Shown: positions 5,340-6,750 of the stretch, piece by piece
Layout of the letters: the number at the start of each line of letters is the position of its first letter
How positions within the stretch are numbered: position 1 is the stretch's first letter
Assembly (NCBI GenBank): GCA_019114925.1
Contig: DXEO01000106.1
Coordinates: 1-6,750, forward strand
DNA from: Candidatus Corynebacterium faecipullorum
GTDB lineage: Bacteria; Actinomycetota; Actinomycetes; Mycobacteriales; Mycobacteriaceae
Direction of reading: 5' to 3'
DNA length: 6,750 bases
Position numbers and translations under genes: made by a program
The notes under the pieces: generated by a model
The model's input: only the letters and a program-made list of their open reading frames with translations
What the model was told of the DNA's origin: nothing
The model's database searches: none

Positions 5340-6750
5340 ATGACCACGACGAGTATCAACAGCTTCAACCCCGAATACTTTGAAAAGACCTGGAATGATT
5401 ACTCCACCGAGGACTATGACGTTGTCATCATCGGCGGAGGTTCCGTAGGCGCCGGTGCTGCCCTGGATGCGGCCACCCGTGGCCTGAAGACGGCCGTGCT
5501 GGAGTCCCAAGACTTTGCGGCGGGTACGTCTTCACGCTCTTCCAAGATGTTCCACGGTGGCCTGCGCTACCTGGCAATGTTCGACTTCCGCCTCGTGGCA
5601 GAGTCCCTGAAGGAGCGCGAGCTCAACATGTCGACCCTGGCGCCGCACCTGGTAAAGCCGCTGAAATTCATCTTCCCGCTGACCCACCGCGGTTGGGAGC
5701 GCGTCATGATGTTCGGCGGCTTTACCCTCTATGACCTCATGGGTGGGGCCAAAAGCGTCCCGATGCAAAAGCACCTCACCCGCAAGGGCGTGCTGAAGGT
5801 GACCCCGGGTCTCAAGGAGGACGCCGTCGTCGGTGGCGTGCGCTACTATGACACGCTTGTCGACGACGCCCGCCACACCATGACCGTCCTGCGCACCGCC
5901 GCCGAGTATGGCGCCAACGTGCGCACCGGCACCGAGGTGATTGGCTTTGAGAAGGACGGCCGCGGCCGCATCACTGCCGCAAAGGTTCGTGACGTGGAAA
6001 CCGGCCGCGAAAGCACCGTGAAGGGCAAGGTCTTCATCAACGCGACCGGCGTGTGGAATGACAAGATTCAGGAAATGGCGGGCGCTGAGGGCAAGTTCAC
6101 CGTCCACGCTTCCAAGGGTGTCCACATCGTGGTTCCGAAGGATGCTCTCGACGCGGATGCTGCACTGTGCTTCGTCACCGAAAAGTCCGTGCTTTTTGTC
6201 ATCCCGTGGGGTGAGTATTGGATCATCGGTACCACCGACACCGATTGGGAGAAGGGCTTGTCCCTGCCGGATCCGGCGCCGACCAAGGCGGATATCGACT
6301 ACATCTTGGACGAAGTTAACCAGCGCGTGCGTGACAAGATCACCCGCGATGACATCGTCGGCGTGTACTCCGGCCTGCGCCCGCTGCTGTCCGGTAAGTC
6401 CGATTCCACCACCAACCTTTCCCGAAACCACGCTGTGGCCCGCGTAGCACCGGGCATGGTCTCCGTCGCCGGTGGCAAGTACACCACGTACCGCGTCATT
6501 GGCAAGGACGCGGTGGATCTGGCCGTCAAGGAGCTGGGAACCAAGGTGGCTGAGTCCGTGACCGAGCGCACCCCGATTCTGGGTGCGGACGGCTACCACG
6601 CGCTGGCCAACCAGGTTCCGGCACTGGCCCGCCGCTATAACCTCAGCGAGGACCGCATCGAGCACCTGCTCGGCCGCTACGGCTCGCTGATCGGTGAGGT
6701 CCTCGCACCAGCTGCTGACGACGCCACGCTGCTCGAGTCGGTTCCGGGCG
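5340..6750 (+). CDS. glpD: Aerobic glycerol-3-phosphate dehydrogenase (FAD), partial at the right edge
   Basis: GlpD oxidises sn-glycerol-3-phosphate to dihydroxyacetone phosphate at the inner face of the membrane and passes electrons through FAD to menaquinone. It links glycerol and phospholipid turnover to glycolysis and respiration. The first 470 codons are present; family members are usually about 500-580 residues, so the C-terminal part is outside the window. Visible motifs: FAD-binding Rossmann signature YDVVIIGGGSVGAGAALDAA (G32-G37) ending with acidic E55; TSSRSSKMFHGGLRYL (63-78), the GlpD flavin/substrate signature; NATGVWND; IGTTDTD (296-302); YSGLRPLL (343-350); and GGKYTTYR (378-385). 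The last resemble the family's IGTTDTD, GLRPL and GGKLTTYR blocks. The N-terminal extension of about 25 residues before the FAD fold is common in actinobacterial members. The gene has its own leader after a strong terminator, so it is an independent transcription unit. No frameshift or lost motif is seen. Confidence 0.95.
   Translation, partial: MTTTSINSFNPEYFEKTWNDYSTEDYDVVIIGGGSVGAGAALDAATRGLKTAVLESQDFAAGTSSRSSKMFHGGLRYLAMFDFRLVAESLKERELNMSTLAPHLVKPLKFIFPLTHRGWERVMMFGGFTLYDLMGGAKSVPMQKHLTRKGVLKVTPGLKEDAVVGGVRYYDTLVDDARHTMTVLRTAAEYGANVRTGTEVIGFEKDGRGRITAAKVRDVETGRESTVKGKVFINATGVWNDKIQEMAGAEGKFTVHASKGVHIVVPKDALDADAALCFVTEKSVLFVIPWGEYWIIGTTDTDWEKGLSLPDPAPTKADIDYILDEVNQRVRDKITRDDIVGVYSGLRPLLSGKSDSTTNLSRNHAVARVAPGMVSVAGGKYTTYRVIGKDAVDLAVKELGTKVAESVTERTPILGADGYHALANQVPALARRYNLSEDRIEHLLGRYGSLIGEVLAPAADDATLLESVPG

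Noticed and set aside
5159..5368. 69-codon minus-strand frame overlapping the glpD start
   Set aside because: It overlaps the glpD ribosome binding site and start, has no recognisable product and no convincing start signal.
5532..6665. 377-codon minus-strand open frame opposite glpD
   Set aside because: Long antisense frames are common opposite high-GC genes. The glpD strand carries all FAD and GlpD motifs, and the antisense product has no recognisable domain.

Overview
The window reads as a chromosomal segment of a high-GC actinobacterium. The gene order (septum-formation-type membrane protein, GntR regulator, seryl-tRNA synthetase, PlsC-type acyltransferase, then glpD), the protein sequences and the frequent TAnnnT -10 boxes placed about 7 nt before a start codon point to the genus Corynebacterium. 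The species cannot be named from the sequence alone. I see no insertion sequence, phage gene, RNA gene or CRISPR array, so this looks like core genome.

Layout. Positions 1-1038 (minus strand, running off the left edge) encode a secreted or membrane-anchored protein with two tandem copies of a Cys-rich septum_form-like module. Upstream of it on the same strand, at 1113-1844, lies farR, a GntR/HutC-family regulator. Divergent from farR is serS (1911-3173, plus strand). The short farR-serS gap holds a perfect 8+4+8 inverted repeat. Both genes appear to be transcribed as leaderless mRNAs, and the repeat sits between the -35 and -10 of farR and just upstream of the serS -10. It is therefore a good candidate operator for autoregulation and perhaps shared control.

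After serS comes a strong hairpin, then a 581-residue gene (3263-5008). This joins an intact N-terminal PlsC/LPLAT acyltransferase domain, a charged coiled-coil and linker region, and a C-terminal domain that resembles a Cof-type HAD phosphatase but has lost its recognisable catalytic residues. A clear Rho-independent terminator closes this group at about 5050-5082. A roughly 330-base gene-free leader follows, then glpD (5340 to beyond the right edge), the FAD-dependent glycerol-3-phosphate dehydrogenase.

How they fit together. The right half has a glycerophospholipid theme: a PlsC-type acyltransferase acylates a glycerolipid intermediate, and GlpD oxidises glycerol-3-phosphate, the backbone precursor. 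The terminator nevertheless shows that glpD is a separate transcription unit. The left half couples an amino-acid-linked regulator (FarR) to serS by shared promoter DNA. The most unusual items are the PlsC-pseudo-HAD fusion and the compact farR/serS promoter-operator.
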